64,000 nucleotides of DNA from Isoetes taiwanensis (Eukaryota > Streptophyta > Lycopodiopsida > Isoetales > Isoetaceae): positions 1,517,932 to 1,581,931 of the forward strand of contig JAJEKV010000083.1 in the NCBI GenBank assembly GCA_021234155.1, in the 5' to 3' direction. The position numbers and the translations under genes are program-made. Shown here one piece after another: positions 1 to 9,929 of this stretch. The notes under the pieces were generated by a model. That model saw only the letters and a list, made by a program, of their open reading frames with translations. It ran no database searches and was not told the origin of the DNA. Numbering within the stretch: position 1 is the first letter of the stretch; every line of letters begins with the position of its first letter.

Positions 1-1436
1 TGGCGATCATGGATTTTTAACTAGATTTAATATCTAGACATATTCTAATTTTAGAAAGGGCAAATACGATAAAAAGGGACCACTTCAAAAGAATGGAGCG
101 ATCTCCACCTTTTTGGAAAGCTCTCGGCGTCTAGTTTCAGAACTGAGGTGGCGCCTCTGTAGGTTGGGAGATATTGCAGAAAAGGTGGGCATGAGGCAAA
201 ATAAGACTGCACATGGAAGATTCTTTGGTGGGTATCCGGAGCCAGATCATTGGAGTTTTTGTTAGTTTGGAGCCATATTTTTCTTTGCTTGATCATTTGT
301 TGAAAAGCATGCATGTTCGCATTGATATTTCCGTTGTGCATGTTTATTTTATGATTGTATTTGCGAATATAATGATACGTATAAGATAAGATAAGATAAG
401 ATAAGATAAGATAAGATAAGATAAGATAAGATAAGATAAGATAAGATTTGATAAGATAAGATAAGATAAGATAAGATAAGATGGCTTTTAACGTCCATGA
501 GAACCAAAACGGATTATGGGACGAGTATATAACACAAGGCAGAAGCCCGAATGAAACCTAGGCGCTAAGCCCCATCTACAAACATAAAAAATAACAGATG
601 ATATAAAGAAGTGTGTACCCTAAAGATGGCTGCCATGCTGTAGGACGTATAATTTGTCTTGGGATGCGAAAAAATGTATTACAAGATGGTGTGGTCGGTC
701 CCATCTCTGTGCACCCACTCGTCATGCTGTGAAAGTGTCTAGTCTTCTTATGTGCATCATGTCTGTGAAGAGATCTGCTATTGTCTATGTGTCAGAACAA
801 AAAATTAATTTCTGAACCCCCAGTATATGTATATTCAGTCCTCAGTCTTTCTCCTCTTTGGCATCTTCCTGGCACTGGGTTCATATTGAAGTAATATGGC
901 ACATTCTGCTTGGTCTGAACTACAGCATCCGTGCATGGGGCCTTAGGTGGAGTCTGCGTGACAGTGTTGGAGTCAGTGTATGGATGGCTGCTCGGTATAT
1001 AAGGCCTCTGTAATGGTAAAAGATGGTATTGATCTAAGGTACAATATTTCCACACTTGCAGAATAAAGCAGAACAATGCCTAGACCATCAACTTCTCTTC
1101 CAATAGAACTTTGGTTCGTCAGTCATTGTCTGTTCTAAATTACAGAGCACAATGTCCTTGTGGGGGGGGGGAGAGGGGTAGCTGTGAGAGGACATGCTTT
1201 GCTGTAGGGTAACCAACTAATGCGAGAAGATCAGGCACGCGTCGGACATAGAGCCAAAATTATCGAACCATAAGGCTCATACAGGGTCTCGGCAAAGTAT
1301 CTTCATTTTGAAGTTCCCCATTTTGATTCGGGATCTTGGAGCAGGACTTGTTCTGAGTATATCTCATCATAGGGGCACATGAAGAGATGTAAATAAAGAA
1401 AGTAATATGAGAAGAATGGAAAAGGCTGATTGCGGT
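1..1436. repeat. 1.4-kb direct repeat, copy A (left end cut by window)
   Basis: This stretch aligns almost base for base with 13805-15195, apart from a different number of GATAA units and scattered substitutions. The match stops sharply after 1436, where the chromovirus leader begins, while copy B continues into different sequence. No convincing protein is encoded. The segment to the right of the GATAA tract resembles the 3' end of the LINE at 33886, so part of the repeat may be an old LINE terminus. The family as a whole is not recognised. Confidence 0.8.
381..481. repeat. (GATAA)n microsatellite
   Basis: About twenty near-perfect GATAA units, interrupted once near 445 by a T-rich variant. 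The corresponding tract in copy B (14177-14225) is roughly half as long. The flank on the right resembles the flank of a GAATA tract at 33886, which suggests the microsatellite is the 3' tail of a minus-strand LINE. Confidence 0.9.
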
Positions 1437-1666
1437 TGGAAAAAAAGTTAGTTTCAAAATTTGTGTTTCCTCTTTTTGGACCTGTGTTTCTTTAGCCGCA
1501 TGTCTTCCGCCATAGCCGTCGGACTTGAGCTCTTCTGCTGCCATAGCCGACCTGGACTAGTACCCAGCCTCTGCCTTCACATCCTAGCACCTCCATCTAG
1601 GACCTAGCGCCGCCTATTTCTTTCCGAAGCACTCTTCTTTGTTGCTGCTAGAACCTACCATCCATT

Positions 1667-2894
1667 ATGATGCCGCGCTTCAAACTCACTGTAGATCTGA
1701 AAACCCTGAATGTGTTTCAGCTCTATAGTGTGCTCGTAGACCATTTGGAGGACAAGAGTGATGACATCGATGTGGTCTTAGACCTGCTGGTGAAACATTT
1801 TGCTGAGAATCGCAGGATTCCGTACCCTATTTTCCATTTCAATGAGCAGTTTCTCATGAAACTGAATGCTGCGAACCATCCTTATACCCTTATGGAACAA
1901 CCAGATCAAGCCTATGCTATAACCAAATTTTATCCGCTATCGAGCCCAGAAGAGGACTGTAGAGCTTATCCGGAGTGAGACCCAAAGGATTATGCACCTT
2001 GCTAGGATAGAGGATCTCCAACAGATCGCTAGTGGCCTTCCAGAAGAGAGAGCGTCCCGCTTCTATTACCTAGGGAAAGGCCATGTGCTCATGTATATGG
2101 ACCATTATAACCTTCCCCCTTTCTATTGGAATGAAGAATTATATAGCTTCATCTTCGATGATATCCCATCTCAAATCACACAGGACCGCATGGACCTCAT
2201 AGAAGCTGATATGCGACAGCGACCGGCCCGTTATCATGCAGAGATTGCGCGGCGAACTCAAGTGCGCCAGGACAAAGAGGCCCGGGATGCTGAGAGAGAG
2301 CGCCTCCGTCGAGCAGAGGAAGTTGCCCACACACAGCAGAGTGCAGACCAGAATGTTGATCAGGAGGGAGATCAACACGTTGTTCAAGAGAGAGTGGACA
2401 GGGTGGGTAACAGGAAGAGGAAGGTTACGAAACCAACAAGGGGAGGCTTCCATTACAAGACCCGACTGCAGAAGGATGCTGAGATCGGCAAGAAAACGTC
2501 GGCACAGCGTCGGGAACAGATGGTGCAAAGGGCGAAACACCCCTCGACCGGTGGGAAGACCTTACCCTTGCCCAGGCCAGGTGCTAAGCCGAGGAAGCCC
2601 CACAGGTTCCGACCAGGCACAGTAGCCCTACGCGAGATACGTAAGTATCAGAAGACTACTGAGCCCCTGATACGCCGGCTACCCTTCCAGCGTCTTGTCC
2701 GGGAAATTGCCCAAGATTTCAAGACCGACCTGAGGTTTCAGGCTTTTGCTTTACTTGCACTTCAGGAAGCTGCTGAAGCCTACCTCATTGAGATTTTGAG
2801 CGATGCCAACCTGTGCGCCATTCATGCTAAACGAGTTACCATCATGCCCAAAGATATACATTTGGCGCGAAGAATCCGAGGAGATTCCCGCTAG
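1667..2894 (+). CDS. Chromovirus ORF A, copy 1: novel N-terminal domain fused to a histone H3 domain (one frameshift)
   Basis: Two overlapping-frame pieces form one gene. The first runs 1667-1978 (103 codons) and the second 1992-2894 (300 codons). The frame of the second piece extends upstream past its ATG and meets the first near 1940-1955, so a single-base frameshift separates them. Copy 2 at 45038 has the same order of domains. The N-terminal part, including a PYPIFHF motif, matches no family I know. A charged, probably coiled region follows. Residues 202-300 of the second piece are a full histone H3 core. Just before it an STGGK motif recalls the H3 tail around K14. The gene lies upstream of gag in the same orientation. 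Its role is unknown; nucleosome incorporation or binding is possible but inferred. Confidence 0.85.
2595..2894 (+). other. Histone H3-like core domain (H3.3-type) inside ORF A
   Basis: Ninety-nine residues start at [10 protein letters not shown] and end at ARRIRGDSR, equivalent to H3 residue 37 to the C-terminus. Nearly invariant H3 stretches are kept: [49 protein letters not shown] and IMPKDI. Loop 1 has no insertion, so this is not of CENH3 type. Position 87 is Phe and position 90 is Leu; Leu90 is the plant H3.3 state, whereas plant H3.1 has Ala. The Lys9 equivalent is missing from the STGGK tail motif, while the Lys14 equivalent remains. There is no intron. The family assignment is secure from sequence; the function is not. 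Confidence 0.95.
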
Positions 2895-3167
2895 TTTAGG
2901 GATTCTCTTATTTCTTGTGCATAATGTAAAAGCTTTATGAGATATATATAATATGTTTTTTGGAAGTTATGGAATCAAACCTGTATTATTTGATGACTTT
3001 TTATATATTTAAATAAAAATTATTAAATAAATAATATTTTTTTAATATTATTTTTGTGACTTAGGAAAACGTGCCAAAAAGGTATAAAGTCACTTTTTGC
3101 ATTTTAGGGTTTCATTTCTTTCCTTGCCTTCAGCGCCTTCCTCTTCCTCCCTTGTTCCTCCTCCGTC
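2895..3167. promoter_or_regulatory. AT-rich spacer with TATA-like motif before ORF B
   Basis: The spacer between ORF A and ORF B is strongly AT-rich, with AATAAA-like polyadenylation words. It then has TATAAA at 3083-3088 followed by a CT-rich leader up to the ATG of ORF B. Copy 2 (46276-46572) preserves the pattern: ATAAAGTCAC, then GGTTTCATTTC, then a CT-rich leader. Conservation between such diverged copies suggests separate transcription or processing of ORF B. The promoter call itself is inference. Confidence 0.4.
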
Positions 3168-4559
3168 ATGGACCACCCTACTCTACAACAGTGGTACCTG
3201 GAGGGTGAGCATTGGGACCCTGCAGTTCCCTTTGATGTACTTCACCCTCATTTGCTCCAGCAGGTGGATCTCATCCACAACATGCAAGCGCATCCAGAGT
3301 ATGCAAGTTTTCTTCAGTTCTTCCACGAGGAGATTGTGCCTGCATGCGTCTTCAACGAAGCAGACTCCCAGCTCTACCTTGACATCCACACCTTGATGGA
3401 GATGTTGGGAGATGATGACCACGCCCGCAATGTTCTTAAGGGCATTAGGAGAAGAGGAATCGACCTTCCTATTGTCACTATAGACCGCGAGCTCTGTTTT
3501 GAGGCTTGTTTTGCACTGGCGATCATCATGGACCAGTACATAGAGGATGAACAGATACCTGCAGAGCAGTCTACCACGCCAGTACCCCCTGATCCGGAGG
3601 ACGATGAAGTCGTCGACGAGCAGGATTTTGCACGATGGAAAGAACTGGCTACGGAGGCACCGACGGGTCGTGATAAAGCCCTGAAGCTCGAGGGGCTAGA
3701 TCTTCTCCCCACCATACTCTTGAACAACCAAGAGTATCTCATTTTGGAGGATATCATGTGGGCTTACCGCGTCATCGCCGATATGCGGGGTCGGCAAAAG
3801 ATAGAAGTCCTATATGACCTTGCAGAGTTCTGCCAAGATGACTTCGTCGACTTTACAACGCCTGTTGTGCATCCGCCGCAAGTCTAAGGTTTGTTTGCAT
3901 TCCAGCCAGAGGAGATAGAGCCCGTTGAGACCCTCTTGTCTCTCCGGCAGTTCCTATTGACCGACGACCCACAGCCTCCTGCGGAGCAGTTCGTGGCCAT
4001 CATGCGACCTCCTCCTACAAGTCAGCCATTGCAGATCACTATAGGAGAGGTAGATCAGGGTGAGGAAGACCTTTGTGATATCAAGATAAGTCTTCGGGAT
4101 GATAAAGAAGAGGCAGAGCAGGAGAAGATACCCATCAATTTGGAGAAGGAAACAGAAACCTCCAGGGATCCACGGATTAAGGCAATGGGCAATCAGTTGA
4201 CCCGATTCTTCCTTTCTGCCTTCCGACAAGATGAGGTCCTTTTCTCCTCCAAGTATTTGGGGCCTCCATCTGAAGCATCTTGGTGGGCACTCCGTGCATT
4301 ATCCACCTTGGCGGGCCATAAGAAGATTGATTATCATGCCACCACTATCACTTTGGTCCGACGAGATCTTGCTATTGTGGCATTGGGGGACGTGGCGGGC
4401 TGCGCTAATATGTGTCTCCTTGTTGCAGCACCTTTGGCCACTTGCTTACCACCAAATGCAGCAGCTCGAGCCGCCCTCTCTGCTAGTCCCAGCACCACCT
4501 TAATGCGCTACTGGCCGCCTCCTCAGCCTATGGAGGAAGATGAGGAATCTAGTTCTTAA
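3168..4559 (+). CDS. Chromovirus ORF B, copy 1: acidic protein of unknown family (one in-frame stop)
   Basis: The reading frame opens with ATG at 3168 in a good context (cgtcATGG) after a CT-rich leader and spans 463 codons. It is broken by TAA at 3885-3887. Copy 2 has a Gln codon in the matching region, so the stop most simply arose by CAA to TAA. The product is acidic and rich in Asp/Glu, with Pro/Glu-rich linkers around residues 125-145 and 260-320. No signal peptide, membrane segment or known motif is visible. It lies upstream of gag, between two other non-canonical ORFs. It is conserved in copy 2 (46573-47760), which shows it belongs to the element. Function unknown. Confidence 0.75.
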
Positions 4560-4790
4560 ATATGTTTTGACAATTATAAATCTTTGTATTGGCTATCGAT
4601 GTAATTTTTTTGATTGGCATTTTCGATGAGCCAGCACATGGTAGATAGATGTACTATTTTCTTACGTTTCATCGTATTGTTGAATACAATTAAATTGTCT
4701 TTTTCCTACAATACTTGTCTCTCTCTTTTAGAGTTTGAAGTATAAGGAATCATTCGGTTATTGTACATTCATCCTTGCCGTCTTACAGAC
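4560..4790 (+). other. Spacer between ORF B and ORF C, possible intron end
   Basis: AT-rich sequence with two pyrimidine-rich stretches followed by AG (ctctcttttag near 4730 and gtcttacag at 4789). ORF C has no in-frame ATG near its start, so an exon beginning after one of these AGs would explain its 5' end. No protein-coding signal is seen in the spacer. Confidence 0.35.
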
Positions 4791-5240
4791 GATGAAGTGG
4801 AAGAGAACGAAGACGAAATACCTGAAGAACTGCGAGGGGAGGATCAGCTACCACCCGAGCAGGACTATATAGGAGAGTATGCAGAGGATCATGATGGTTT
4901 TGTGGAAGAGGAACCAGGGGATCAAGGCGAGCCCTATGACCCCATTAAGGGTTATGAAATTGTTAATATCCTTCGTGAGCGCGCCTTCGAGCATCTGCAG
5001 CAGACCCTCCGTCGTACGTGGAACTATTGGGAAGTGACGAAACAGGAAGCCTTTGCAGACGCAAATGATCATCTCTGGCAGATCTTCTATGCGCTTCGGG
5101 ACCTCTTCAACTTGCTGATCATTAGTCCTACTTTGGATTATCAGTATGAGATCATTCAGGCGTGGGCTCGGTACAAAGTCGTCAGGGCGGTGCGGGAGAG
5201 TATTTGTTACTCCATTCTGTACCCCTTCGCGCAGCCCTAG
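4761..5240 (+). CDS. Chromovirus ORF C: small protein with very acidic N-terminus, unknown
   Basis: An open frame of about 150 codons with no internal ATG. The true start is therefore either a non-ATG codon or a spliced exon beginning near 4790. The first 60 residues are mostly Glu and Asp; the rest is a predicted helical domain with conserved-looking Trp and aromatic residues (RRTWNYWEV, HLWQIFYALRDLF). No known family is recognised. Copy 2 has lost this part through a deletion. It is followed by an AATAAA word at 5385 and then a splice-acceptor-like site before gag. Whether it is expressed separately or spliced to gag is not known. Confidence 0.55.
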   Translation: MYIHPCRLTDDEVEENEDEIPEELRGEDQLPPEQDYIGEYAEDHDGFVEEEPGDQGEPYDPIKGYEIVNILRERAFEHLQQTLRRTWNYWEVTKQEAFADANDHLWQIFYALRDLFNLLIISPTLDYQYEIIQAWARYKVVRAVRESICYSILYPFAQP

Positions 5241-5499
5241 GCCTGATCTCCATGATCTTTTCTTGTTTACGTGTACTTTTACTCAGATTGTTTGTACTTA
5301 ACCCTCAAGTTTTGTAATGTACACCCGCCGGTTGTGTTGTAGCTATGTAACACTCCTTTGATGTAACCATGACTTTGTCCTCGTAATAAAGCTATTTTCT
5401 TTAATTCTGTTTTGGTGGCCTGTTATTGTTATTAGCTGTCTACTTCTTGTGATCACAAGTCGGATGAAATTGCTTATCTTTCTCTCCTTCCTATTTAGA
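5241..5499 (+). other. Spacer with AATAAA (5385) and acceptor-like site before gag
   Basis: Non-coding sequence containing AATAAA at 5385-5390 and a pyrimidine-rich tract ending in tag at 5497-5499, directly before the gag reading frame. No ATG is suitably placed for gag, so a spliced gag message is plausible but unproven. Confidence 0.4.
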
Positions 5500-6117
5500 C
5501 GGTGCACGCTGATGGAAAATCCAGGGGAGGTCTTAATGCGGAATCTTGGTTAGACGAGATGAAAGAATTTGGAAAATCATATGGTATGACCGAGAAGGAT
5601 ACAGGGAAGGTTGCCACCACCAACCTCACAGGTGCAGCTAGGATTTTAGTGGAAAGGTTATGCTAGAGCTAAACATCTAGACTGGAGCAGATGCAAGTTT
5701 AGGAAGTTTGCAAAGGCTTTTAAGTCGCACTATGTGCCTTGTGCGCACAAGTGCCAACAGATACAGACTTTCTACAGGTTGGAGCAGAAGGGTATGTCAG
5801 TTCAAGCCTATACTGACGAGTTCATGCGCTTGAGGCTATATGTGCCGGGTATGAATGAGAAGAGGGCAGTGGAAGGTTATATTGAAGGGTTGGCACCATC
5901 AATTAAAAGAATGGTTAAAGCCATAGACCCCAAATCTGTTGCAGAGGCCGAAGCTAAGGCATTAAGCCTCAAGGAGGACCAACCAAAGAACCAGTATCAA
6001 CGTCCAGCCTCCTATTCTCAGCCTCGCCCTTACACACCGTATAAGCCTCGTTCTCCAAGTCCTGGACCCCCTCAGCAAAATTCAAATGGGTGACAGGATA
6101 AGAAAGTCACCTTCAAC
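5500..6117 (+). CDS. gag: Chromovirus gag (capsid), copy 1, with frameshift and TGA
   Basis: The frame reads [13 protein letters not shown], shifts by one base near 5645, then continues through a retrotransposon gag region typical of plant gypsy elements ([20 protein letters not shown], then a PGM...VEGYIEGL-type segment). A Pro-rich tail follows. A TGA at 6091-6093 is in frame with the downstream zinc knuckle and pol. Because it separates capsid from nucleocapsid, decay of CGA is likelier than programmed readthrough. Gag would package element RNA in cytoplasmic particles. No clear ATG is seen at the 5' end. Confidence 0.85.
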
Positions 6118-7623
6118 GTGCCAGACAAGCCCAATAATATGGGTAGCTCCATTCGGGATCTCTTACGGTCTATTTCCAAAGAGGCTCAAGCACAGCTCCA
6201 CAGGGATAAGGCATGTTTCAGGTGTATGCGACCCAGGCACATGATGCAGAACTGCCCTTACGTCACGCAAACTGCTCAGGTGGTCATGGCCGACCTCGAC
6301 TGGGACGATGTCGAGTCTTCACCACCTGTTGACGAGGAGGCTCACGAGTACATTCACGGTGCGTCTCATATTTTTGCAGCTATTGAAACCGGCAATGCTG
6401 AAAGTCAGCCTGTCGTTATTTCTGCTATAGGCCAGGTAGACAGTAAACCTTTTGTTATACTTATGGATACGGGTAGTACCCATAATTTTGCTTCTCCCAG
6501 AATGGCCCAGGTATTGAGACTTGAGACCTTGAGATCCCGACTGAGACCAGTGACTTTAGCCAGTGGTAAGATCAGACATATAAATGGCCATCGTATTAAC
6601 CTCAATATGCAGCTGCCAGGTGCTCCAGTTGCGTTGGGTGCCGAGCTAATGGATATCGGCAAGTATGATCTTATTGTTGGCATGGAATTCTTGGCATCTG
6701 CTAAAGCCAACATAGACTGCGAGAAACGGGAAGTGACCTTCAACGCAGCTAATGGAGCCCGAGTAACTATTAAAGGTGATCTATTGAACCCCATTATGCA
6801 GTCCATGTCTATCAGGCAATTAGATAAAGCTTTGCGCAAGGATAAGGTACTTTGCGTTATCAGACTTGCCTCCATTGAGTCGGATGCTAAGCAGAAGCAG
6901 GTAGTCGCTCCATTGCCAGAGAACATTTCTAATCTTCTCAGGGAATTTAAGGATCTTTTTCCAGATGAGATCCAAAAACTTCCTCCTTTCAGAGGGGTGG
7001 AATGTGAGATAGCTTTGGAACCAGGTACTAAGCCTACCAGTAAGGCGCCATACCGCATGAGTCCCCCTGAGTTGGCAGAGCTTAAGAAGCAACTCCAGGA
7101 GCTATTGAACCTAGATTTCATTCGACCCAGTGTTTCACCTTTTGGTGCTCCTATTCTCTTTGTTAAGAAAATGGATGGCTCCATGAGGATGTGCATTGAC
7201 TATAGACAGCTCAACAAGCATACGATCAAGAATCGTTATGCTTTACCTAGAGCAGATGATCTTATGGACCAATTGCAAGGGGCCAAATACTTTTTGAAGA
7301 TTGATTTACGCTCCGGGTATCATCAGATCAGGATAAAAGAGGATGACATCCATAAATCTGCCTTTCGTATTAGATACGGGCATTATGAATTTACAGTTAT
7401 GCCTTTTGGCTTGACTAACGCTCCCGCTACTTTTATGCGGTTGATGAATGATGTTTTCCGAGAGTACTTGGATAATTTTGTTGTTATCTTCTTTGACGAC
7501 ATTCTTACCTATAGTAAAACCCTTGAGGAGCATGGGAAGCACCTTAGATTGGCCTTGCAGAAACTAAGGCGTCACCAGCTCTTTGTAAGTTCTCTAAGTG
7601 CAAGTTTGCCACACCAAAGGTAG
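6118..7623 (+). CDS. pol: Chromovirus pol part 1: nucleocapsid zinc knuckle, protease, reverse transcriptase
   Basis: 501 codons. A CX2CX4HX4C zinc knuckle lies at residues 33-46. An aspartic protease motif DTGSTHNF starts at residue 117. The reverse transcriptase has MCIDYRQLN near 358, [10 protein letters not shown] with the first catalytic Asp at 396, [12 protein letters not shown] near 428, and FFDD at 458-461 in place of the usual Y-x-D-D. Both catalytic aspartates are kept. A one-base deletion near 7586 throws the frame and creates the stop at 7621; the thumb region resumes in the next frame. Gene order protease-RT-RNase H-integrase-chromodomain defines a Ty3/gypsy chromovirus. Confidence 0.95.
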   Translation: MPDKPNNMGSSIRDLLRSISKEAQAQLHRDKACFRCMRPRHMMQNCPYVTQTAQVVMADLDWDDVESSPPVDEEAHEYIHGASHIFAAIETGNAESQPVVISAIGQVDSKPFVILMDTGSTHNFASPRMAQVLRLETLRSRLRPVTLASGKIRHINGHRINLNMQLPGAPVALGAELMDIGKYDLIVGMEFLASAKANIDCEKREVTFNAANGARVTIKGDLLNPIMQSMSIRQLDKALRKDKVLCVIRLASIESDAKQKQVVAPLPENISNLLREFKDLFPDEIQKLPPFRGVECEIALEPGTKPTSKAPYRMSPPELAELKKQLQELLNLDFIRPSVSPFGAPILFVKKMDGSMRMCIDYRQLNKHTIKNRYALPRADDLMDQLQGAKYFLKIDLRSGYHQIRIKEDDIHKSAFRIRYGHYEFTVMPFGLTNAPATFMRLMNDVFREYLDNFVVIFFDDILTYSKTLEEHGKHLRLALQKLRRHQLFVSSLSASLPHQR

Positions 7624-8455
7624 ATTATTTGGGCCATGTAATTTCGGCCGAGGGCATTGCTACAGATCCAGCAAAAATAGAGGCAGTCAAGGATTGGCCC
7701 ATTCCAAGTAATGTTTCAGAGGTCAGGAGTTTTTTGGGATTGGCCGGATATTACCGGAAGTTTGTCAAGGATTTTGCCAAAATTGCAGCGCCTCTCACCG
7801 ACCTTACAAAGCATGAGAAAGTCAAGGATTGGGTCGAACACTGGAAGGCAAAGGTCCAGGTAAGTTTTCAGAAACTTAAGGATGCGTTGACTTCAGCACC
7901 AGTCCTCACGTTGCCGGACCCAGAAAAAGATAAGCTAATAGCAACGGATGCCAGTAAAATTGCTACCGGGGGAGTCCTAATGCTGGAAGGGAGGGTCATT
8001 GCCTATGACTCTAAGAAGATGAATGAGACCGAACAGCGATACCCTACCCATGATCAGGAATTGTTAGCAGTTGTTCGCGCTTTACGGATATGGAGACACT
8101 ACCTTCTTGGTAGGAGATTCCAGCTAGATACGGATCACCAAAGTCTCCGTTATCTTTCTACCCAGCCAAATCTCAACCTCCGTCAGAGAAGATGGATGGA
8201 GTTTCTTGAGGAGTATGACTTTGAGATCATGTATAAACCTGGTAAACACAATGTGGTTGCGGATGCTTTGTCACGCCATCCCGTGGCAACCCAAACCCAT
8301 TGTAATGCAATTTCTACGCTCATCAGTGAGTTTGGGAAGCAAATAGAGCAAGCTTTACCTACGGATCCAGAATTTCGTGAAGTGTGGAGCAGTTTAGCCA
8401 AGGAGGCACGCACAGATAAGGAGCGTGAGGCTTTCCGCTCTTATAAGAAAGGAGG
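7587..8455 (+). CDS. pol: Chromovirus pol part 2: RT connection and RNase H
   Basis: After the frameshift the frame runs through the RT thumb ([25 protein letters not shown]) into RNase H. RNase H motifs include ATDAS, the catalytic-Glu region [17 protein letters not shown] and the C-terminal [10 protein letters not shown]. Catalytic residues are present. A second one-base shift lies near 8440-8455, after which integrase continues in another frame. Apart from the frame breaks the domain looks recently functional. Confidence 0.93.
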
Positions 8456-9610
8456 GCAATTTGCTTTATTACAAAGATAAGTTGTGTGTACCTGAGACTT
8501 CCGGAGTCCGTAGACTTATTCTTCATGATACACACAATAGCCCTATAGCTGGACATGCAGGTTTCATGAAAACCTACTTTAAAATTCGCTCCAGCTATTA
8601 TTGGCCACGTATGAAGAAGGACATTGCCAGATACATTAAGCAATGTCAAGTGTGTCAGCAGACCAAGGTCGAGCAATTAAGGATTCCAGGAGAATTGCAA
8701 CCTCTGGATGTGCCCAATGCCAAATGGGAAGTGATAACCATGGATTTCATTGTGGGCCTTCCACATACCCTCCGTGGATATGATGCCTTAATGGTAGTGG
8801 TCGACAAGTTGTCGAAGATGGCTCATTTCTTCCCATGTCGTACCACCGATACAGCCTTGGACACAGCTTTGCTGTTTGCAAAGGAAATCTTCAGATTACA
8901 CGGGATGCCACGAGTGATAGTATCCGACAGGGATCCCAAGTTTGTAAGTGCATTCTGGAAAGATTTCTTTGCCACCATCCAGACCAAGCTTGCTATGAGT
9001 ACAACATATCATCCTCAGACGGATGGACAGACAGAGCGCACCAACCGCATTATAGAGGATATGTTGCGAAGCTATGTGTGGAGTAAGCAATCTCAGTGGC
9101 CTGACTATATTTATTTGGTCGAGTTTGCCTATAACAACATGAAACAGGAGTCTTCTAGAATGTCTCCCTTCATGATAAATTATGGTTATCAATGCCTTAC
9201 TCCAGACACATGGCATAATCCCGTTTCTAAGGTGGAGGTTTCTCAACAACTCCTCTTGGAAATGCAAGCGTTGGTTGAGGAAGTTCGCGGGTATTTATTG
9301 GCCGCGCGTAGTCGTCAGAAGAGTGTGGCTGATAAGCATAGGACCCAACGAGTTTTCCAGAAGGGCGATTTAGTTTGGCTCAAGATTAAGGTTAAGCAAG
9401 CCAAGCTTAAGATTGGTAATTGCAAGAAACTGGCACCCAGATGGGCTGGGCCGTTCAAGATCATTGAACGTGTTGGAGAGCAGGCATATCGGTTGGATTT
9501 GCCACCCCGCTTGAAGATCCACAAGGTCTTTCACGTGAGTCTTCTCAAGCAACACACCCCAGATCCGGAGGAGATCTTGGATACACCCACCCTCCTTGAA
9601 ATGACAGAAG
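8456..9610 (+). CDS. pol: Chromovirus pol part 3: integrase (interrupted by MITE)
   Basis: HHCC zinc-binding residues lie in [11 protein letters not shown] and CQVC. The DD35E triad is intact: Asp in TMDFIVGLP, Asp in IVSDRDPKF and Glu in TDGQTERTN, with 35 residues between the last two. The GPY/F module ([13 protein letters not shown]) and [11 protein letters not shown] follow. At 9610 the frame is split by a MITE. Removing the insert and one copy of its target duplication gives an uninterrupted frame into the chromodomain. Integrase inserts the element cDNA in the nucleus. Confidence 0.95.
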
Positions 9611-9929
9611 GGCATATGCATGCTACACCCTGCCATTTTTGGAACCTGCCAAAATACCTGCACTAGGTACTTTTGGATTGGGTACTATTTTTTTGTTCTT
9701 TTGGTCAAAACTAATTCAAAAGTTCAATATAAAATGTCAAAAGCATATCAATGTTCAAGGTTAAGATAGAGATAATACTATTGGATGCCAAAATAAATGC
9801 ATTCAATTTAACATTTATAGTTATTGAGATATTATAAAAGTACCCAGTACCCAGTGTTGGGTACTTTTTTAGGTAGTTTTATGGTTCCTAAATGGTACTT
9901 TTTTTGATAGCGTGTAGCATGCTTATGCC
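9611..9929. mobile_element. 319-bp MITE with terminal inverted repeats and target duplication
   Basis: Left end GGCATATGCATGCTACAC and right end GTGTAGCATGCTTATGCC are inverted copies with one mismatch. Weaker inverted similarity continues inward (ccatttttggaacc / ggttcctaaatgg). CAGAAG flanks both sides (9605-9610 and 9930-9935). The duplication could equally be read as 4 or 5 bp, because the repeat tips share bases with it. The inside is AT-rich with repeated GGGTACTTTT words and no coding capacity. The superfamily is not determined. Confidence 0.85.

Noticed and set aside
381-481. CRISPR-like or regulatory interpretation of the GATAA array
   Set aside because: It is a simple 5-bp microsatellite without spacers, in a plant genome, and better explained as a LINE tail.
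2139-2625. Long open frames on both strands overlapping ORF A
   Set aside because: They are alternative-frame shadows of the H3-fusion gene and have no family motifs.
2595-2894. Centromeric histone (CENH3) reading of the H3 domain
   Set aside because: Loop 1 has no insertion and the core follows canonical H3 almost throughout; Leu90 points to H3.3.
6405-7196. 263-codon open frame on the minus strand across pol
   Set aside because: It lies opposite well-supported protease and RT sequence and shows no protein family signature.
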